A stretch of DNA of 64,000 nt, taken from assembly GCA_018266295.1 (NCBI GenBank), contig JAFEAQ010000006.1, positions 310,001 to 374,000 of the forward strand, given 5' to 3'. A program made the position numbers and the translations under genes. This DNA comes from Bdellovibrionales bacterium. GTDB taxonomy: Bacteria > Bdellovibrionota > Bdellovibrionia > Bdellovibrionales > Bdellovibrionaceae. Below the pieces are notes generated by a model, which was not told the DNA's origin, did no database searches, and was given only the letters and a program-made list of their open reading frames with translations. Each line of letters starts with the position of its first letter. Position 1 is the stretch's first letter. Positions 60,365 through 64,000 of this stretch are shown here, one piece after another.

Positions 60365-61409
60365 AGCTCACCTGAATAGAAGTTTCACGGGCGATCACTT
60401 CACCCACAATGGCTGCTTTTGCGAAGCCCTTTTGCAATTGGCGAAGGACTTCAGCGGCTTTGTCTTTTTGAACCGAAAGCAGCAAGCCACCGCTGGTTTG
60501 CGGGTCATGCAATAGGTGCTTTTGGACTTCGGACAATCCCCCAAACAGAGTGGCTTCCGCCGTGTACTGAGCGTTGCTTCGATGGGCTTTTGTCAGGAAG
60601 GACTTTTCAAGGAACTCTATAGCGCGGCCGAACTTTGGCAGAGCTTCAAAATGGAACTTCATGCTGACTTGGCTCGCTTTTGCCATTTGCATGCCGTGGC
60701 CTGAAAGACCGAAGCCGGTAATGTCCGTCGCCGAATGAATCGCTGTCATCGAATCGGCCGTCAAAAAATCGACAGCATTATTTAATTGAGCCATGCTTTG
60801 CAGAGCCTCGTCGATCTCATTTTCAGTGGCTTCACGGCGTTTCAAAGCCGCCGTCATTGTGCCCGTTCCCAGAGCTTTTGTAAGAATCAACACATCCCCC
60901 GGCTGAGCTTTGGCGTTGGACCAAACTCTGTCTGGATGTACAAAGCCGGTCACCGAAAGGCCGAACTTCAAAGTGTCATCATCAATCGAATGCCCGCCGA
61001 CAAAGTTGGCCTTGGCCTCACTGATCACGTCACTCGCCCCTTGCATGACGTCGACAATCACGGACTCGGGCATATTTGCTAAAGGAAAGGCCAAAATCCC
61101 CATCGCCGTCATCGGTTTTCCACCCATGGCATAGACGTCGCTCAAAGAGTTCGCAGCAGCAATCCGGCCAAAGAGTTTCGGCGTATCCACAATGGGAGTG
61201 AAGAAATCCAGGGTTTGGACCAGAGCCACTTCCTCATTGATTTTATAAATGGCGGCATCGTCGAACAAGCCACCATCTACAAGCAAGGCCGGATGGGCCT
61301 GAGGAAAGCGCACTTGAGAAAGGATCTTTCGCAATTCCGAGGCCGCTACTTTCGCAGCGCACCCGCCTTTTTGAACGGTCTGAGTGAGGGCAATGCTTTC
61401 TGAGCTCAT
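60357..61409 (-). CDS. selD: Selenophosphate synthase (Cys form)
   Basis: Makes selenophosphate from selenide and ATP. 350 residues. The Gly-rich catalytic loop is KGGCAAK with Cys17 (Cys, not selenocysteine) and Lys20. Further blocks are LVDGGLFDDAAI, DFFTPIVDTPKLFGRIAAAN, DVYAMGG, VGGHSIDD and CTDITGFG-like ATDITGFGLSGHG, and the ending QTSGGLLLSV. With selU downstream it forms a minimal pathway for seleno-modified tRNA. No selA, selB or tRNA-Sec is in the window. Confidence 0.95.
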   Translation of the reverse strand: MSSESIALTQTVQKGGCAAKVAASELRKILSQVRFPQAHPALLVDGGLFDDAAIYKINEEVALVQTLDFFTPIVDTPKLFGRIAAANSLSDVYAMGGKPMTAMGILAFPLANMPESVIVDVMQGASDVISEAKANFVGGHSIDDDTLKFGLSVTGFVHPDRVWSNAKAQPGDVLILTKALGTGTMTAALKRREATENEIDEALQSMAQLNNAVDFLTADSMTAIHSATDITGFGLSGHGMQMAKASQVSMKFHFEALPKFGRAIEFLEKSFLTKAHRSNAQYTAEATLFGGLSEVQKHLLHDPQTSGGLLLSVQKDKAAEVLRQLQKGFAKAAIVGEVIARETSIQVSFE

Positions 61410-61482
61410 AATGGGTCATCCTATCTACTCACTTATTGCACTGCAATTTAAATCTGGCAGAATAAAAAGACTGGAGGATTCG

Positions 61483-61869
61483 ATGAAAAAACTCAACTTG
61501 GCGTTAGCCTCTGTGCTCGCATTTTCTTTAGCACTGCCGGCTTTCGCCGAAGGTACTAAAAAGAACAAGCTCAATACGAATCTGTATGAACAAGAAGCGA
61601 AGGACTCCACAATTTCAGGCAAAGTCAAAGCCGTCCGCGAAGTTCAGGGCGACACCGAGGTTTTCATCGACAACCCCAAAGGCAATAGCGGCCCTTACAC
61701 CCTTCCAGAAAACATCAAAGACCGCGCAAATCTTCTGAAGATCCTCCAAGCCAGTCAAAAACCCGGCGGCGGCTCTGTGACAATGAGCATCGACGAGCAA
61801 CAACGTATTAAATCCGTTGAATCTTCCGGCGGTTCGGCTAAATCTTCATCATCGATTCCCGAGTTCTAA
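61483..61869 (+). CDS. Small exported protein upstream of a two-component system
   Basis: 128 residues from ATG 61483 (GGAGG six bases upstream). Signal peptide (cleavage near AFA-EG), then a beta-rich domain (STISGKVKAVREVQGDTEVF, then SVTMSIDEQQRIKSVES) like small OB- or DUF5666-type domains of regulated envelope proteins. It ends 14 bases before the response regulator and is probably in the same operon, so it may provide a signal or be a target. Confidence 0.78.
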   Translation: MKKLNLALASVLAFSLALPAFAEGTKKNKLNTNLYEQEAKDSTISGKVKAVREVQGDTEVFIDNPKGNSGPYTLPENIKDRANLLKILQASQKPGGGSVTMSIDEQQRIKSVESSGGSAKSSSSIPEF

Positions 61870-61883
61870 ACCGAGGTTCACCC

Positions 61884-62570
61884 GTGCGCATTCTCGTTGT
61901 TGAAGATCAGATTAAGATGGCAAACTTCCTTAAGAAGGGCCTGAATGAAGTGGGCTATGCCGTCGACCTTGCCGAAAACGGCATGGATGCTGAGTCCTTC
62001 ATGGCTCAAGGCGAATACGACCTGGTGATTTTGGATGTGATGTTACCGGAACAAAACGGCATTGAAACGGCTCGCCACATTCGCCGCGATGGTTACGAAG
62101 GCCCGATCCTGATGCTGACGGCTCTTTCAACCACGAAAGATAAAATCACAGGCCTTGATGCAGGGGCTGATGATTACCTGACAAAGCCTTATTCATTTGA
62201 TGAGCTTTTGGCCCGCGTGCGCGCGCTTCTTCGCCGCAAATCCTCGGCTTCAACCAGTGGTGGAAACTCACTGTTGCAATACTCGGATCTTGAAGTCGAT
62301 CTGCTTCACCGCAAGGTTCGCAGATCCAATCAAGAAGTGAGCCTTACGACGAAAGAATTTGCGTTGCTGGAATACCTCATCCGTAATGCCGAGCGCCCCT
62401 TGGGCCGCGTCTCTATTGCGGAACACGTTTGGGATATTCACTTTGATTCTGAAAGCAATGTCATCGATGTGTACATCAACATGCTTCGTAAAAAGATCGA
62501 TGCGCCTTTTAATAAAAAACTCATCCACACGGTGGTAGGCGTTGGCTACGTTCTCAAAGAAAATCCTTAA
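61884..62570 (+). CDS. OmpR-family response regulator
   Basis: 228 residues. The receiver has VEDQ, phosphoacceptor Asp51 (DLVILDVMLPEQNG), ALSTTKDK and Lys in LTKPYSFDEL. The DNA-binding winged helix shows LTTKEFALLEYLI, VWDIHFDSESNVIDVYI and HTVVGVGYVLKE. Start ATG/GTG region: the first codon GTG at 61884 follows GAGG nine bases before. The kinase gene overlaps its 3' end. Confidence 0.94.
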   Translation: MRILVVEDQIKMANFLKKGLNEVGYAVDLAENGMDAESFMAQGEYDLVILDVMLPEQNGIETARHIRRDGYEGPILMLTALSTTKDKITGLDAGADDYLTKPYSFDELLARVRALLRRKSSASTSGGNSLLQYSDLEVDLLHRKVRRSNQEVSLTTKEFALLEYLIRNAERPLGRVSIAEHVWDIHFDSESNVIDVYINMLRKKIDAPFNKKLIHTVVGVGYVLKENP

Positions 62571-64000
62571 ACCTCTCAGCAAAATCAGCATTCGTCTGCG
62601 TCTAACGCTGATTTTCGTCATGATTTTCGGTACGACGACGATCGTGTTTAACACCTTCCTTTTCCTGTTCATGATTCAAACCCTGCAGCAGGATTTCGAT
62701 GATGCTCTTTTCAACTATGCCGTCGACGTTTCTCAATCCATCGAAATTGGCGTGAAGGGGGACTTGAACTTCCCTCCTCTGAAACTTGATACGGGTAAAG
62801 TTCTGCCCTTTCCGCTTGGTACGGCCTTGATTCAGGTCGTGCATACGTCAGGCACAGTGCTGGCGCGCGTGGGTGATTTCGGGGATTTCAATCCACCTTT
62901 TAAAAAAGACTTTGAGCGCCTCGCCAGGGGCGAAGAGGCCACCTATCGCACGATCTCAAATATCAGTAAAATCCCGTCGGCCGAAGCTGACTCTTACCGA
63001 CTGATCAGCTTTCCGCTGGATAACTCCACTCACCCGCAGGTGATTTTGCAAATCGCGGTGCCGATGACTCTGTTAGAAACGCAGATTAGCAATCGTCTGA
63101 CGCTTCTTCAGATCGGTATCCCCCTGGTGCTTTTCATTGCCACTCTCGGTGGTCTGTTCTTCTCCTCGCGTGCGTTGGCGCCTGTGAAACATATGATCCA
63201 AGCCGCGCAGGGAATCGATGCGAGCGAACTTGATCAGCGCGTGCCCGTGCCAGAAGCCAATGATGAAATTAAAAAATTGTCACTCACCCTGAATGAGATG
63301 CTCGATCGTATCCATCAGGCCTTCCAATCCCAGGAGCGGTTCGTCGCCGATGCCTCTCATCAGCTGCTGACACCGCTGGCGATTGTGAAGGGCGAACTCG
63401 AAGTCATGCAGAAGCGTGAATACAATAAAGAAGAAGTCGATGCGTTCTTGCGCAGCTCTTTGCAAGAAATCGACAGCCTGGCAAAGATCGTCAAAGACAT
63501 GTTGCTGCTAGCGCGTGTGGATGCCGGTTTGGGCGGTCTCAACCTCCAGGAAATCTTCATGGATGAATTGGTGTTTGAGGCCATCGGCCGAGTTGAGAAA
63601 ATTGCCAATGCCAAAAGCATTCGCTTGAAAGTGGATTTGCTTGATGACGATGCCGTCGGCCGCCAATCCGTGCGCGGTGATTATGATCTGCTATTAAACT
63701 TGCTTGTAAACATCATTGAAAATGCGATCAAATACTCGCCAACCGGAGAGATGGTTTCTATTACTCTGACTTGGAAAAAAGACCTCAGTGCCGTCGTTGT
63801 GACTGATCACGGCCCTGGGATCTCTAAAGACCAACTCAATCTTATTTTTGAACGCTTCAGCCGTGGCCCTAATGCTGAGCGCGACACAAAAGGGTTTGGC
63901 TTAGGTCTAGCCATTGCACAGAAAATAGCCATTCTTCACCACGCCAAGCTCTATGCTGAGAACAATTTAGGCAATGGCGCGCAGTTTCATTTTGAGATTA
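62543..64000 (+). CDS. Sensor histidine kinase (3' end outside window)
   Basis: At least 486 residues, cut by the right edge within the ATPase domain. Start: TTG 62543 is the first possible codon after an in-frame stop at 62537, with GGTAGG near it; the next ATG lies within the first membrane helix. Order: two membrane helices around a periplasmic domain (about 40-175), HAMP (about 205-255), phosphoacceptor helix with ASHQLLTPLAIVK, where Gln follows His and Leu replaces the usual Arg, then N box NIIENAIKYSP, G1 DHGPGIS and G2 GFGLGLAIAQ. Overlaps the regulator gene by 28 bases, so the two are coupled. Confidence 0.92.

Overview
The window looks like chromosomal DNA of a Gram-negative predatory or environmental deltaproteobacterium-like organism, most probably Bdellovibrio or a close relative (Bdellovibrionota). 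This is an inference. It rests on mid-range GC, many predicted lipoproteins and exported hydrolases, an HNH endonuclease of a type often multicopy in Bdellovibrio, a fragment of a TIGR02147-family protein, and a RAYT transposase with flanking palindromes. There is no ribosomal or tRNA gene and no CRISPR array, and nothing resembles a prophage or plasmid backbone.

Layout. 1-6.1 kb: envelope proteins (a CxxCH haem-motif protein cut by the left edge, two exported proteins of unknown function, an outer-membrane phospholipase A) and a Tat-type FAD amine oxidase. 6.2-12.7 kb: a 2OG-Fe(II) dioxygenase followed by two ABC half-transporters that together resemble a split MRP/ABCC exporter, then mgtE and an RluA-type pseudouridine synthase. 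12.8-13.6 kb: a RAYT gene between inverted repeats. 13.9-22.1 kb: two related lipoproteins with von Willebrand A-like domains, one carrying 12 Ig-like repeats, and a subtilisin-like protease joined through a membrane helix to a PilZ domain. 22.3-31.4 kb: DUF502 and a conserved soluble protein; a DODA/YceI/LysR group; an orphan CpaF ATPase; a trypsin-like lipoprotein; a chemoreceptor; an exported tyrosine phosphatase. 31.4-38.2 kb: a response regulator/kinase pair with PepSY and phosphoesterase genes, DUF2252 with a repeat-built membrane protein, an alpha/beta hydrolase and a small lipoprotein. 38.2-40.2 kb: a decayed stretch with a GNAT remnant, an HNH gene and a TIGR02147 remnant. 40.2-57.8 kb: a prepilin-like protein, beta-helix and beta-propeller lipoproteins, an intradiol dioxygenase, two GNATs, an RNase D-like exonuclease, a solute-binding protein, an M17 aminopeptidase, an EEP hydrolase, ApaG, a Gly/Tyr/Met-rich exported protein, a Pro-rich Spy-like protein and two large exported proteins. 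57.8-64 kb: pdxH with an FKBP lipoprotein, selD-selU, and a small exported protein followed by an OmpR/kinase pair cut by the right edge.

How the genes fit together. Many products act in the periplasm or at the surface (proteases, phospholipase, phosphatase, phosphoesterase, hydrolases, repeat lipoproteins), which suits a predatory or biopolymer-degrading life style. The most distinctive item is the protease-PilZ fusion: topology predicts an extracytoplasmic protease and a cytosolic PilZ domain on one chain, a possible direct link from cyclic-di-GMP to proteolysis. selD and selU form a complete route to 2-selenouridine in tRNA. Several tight operons (mgtE-rluA-like, DUF502-conserved protein, regulator-kinase, DUF2252-membrane protein, FKBP-pdxH, selD-selU) are joined by short overlaps or gaps of a few bases.
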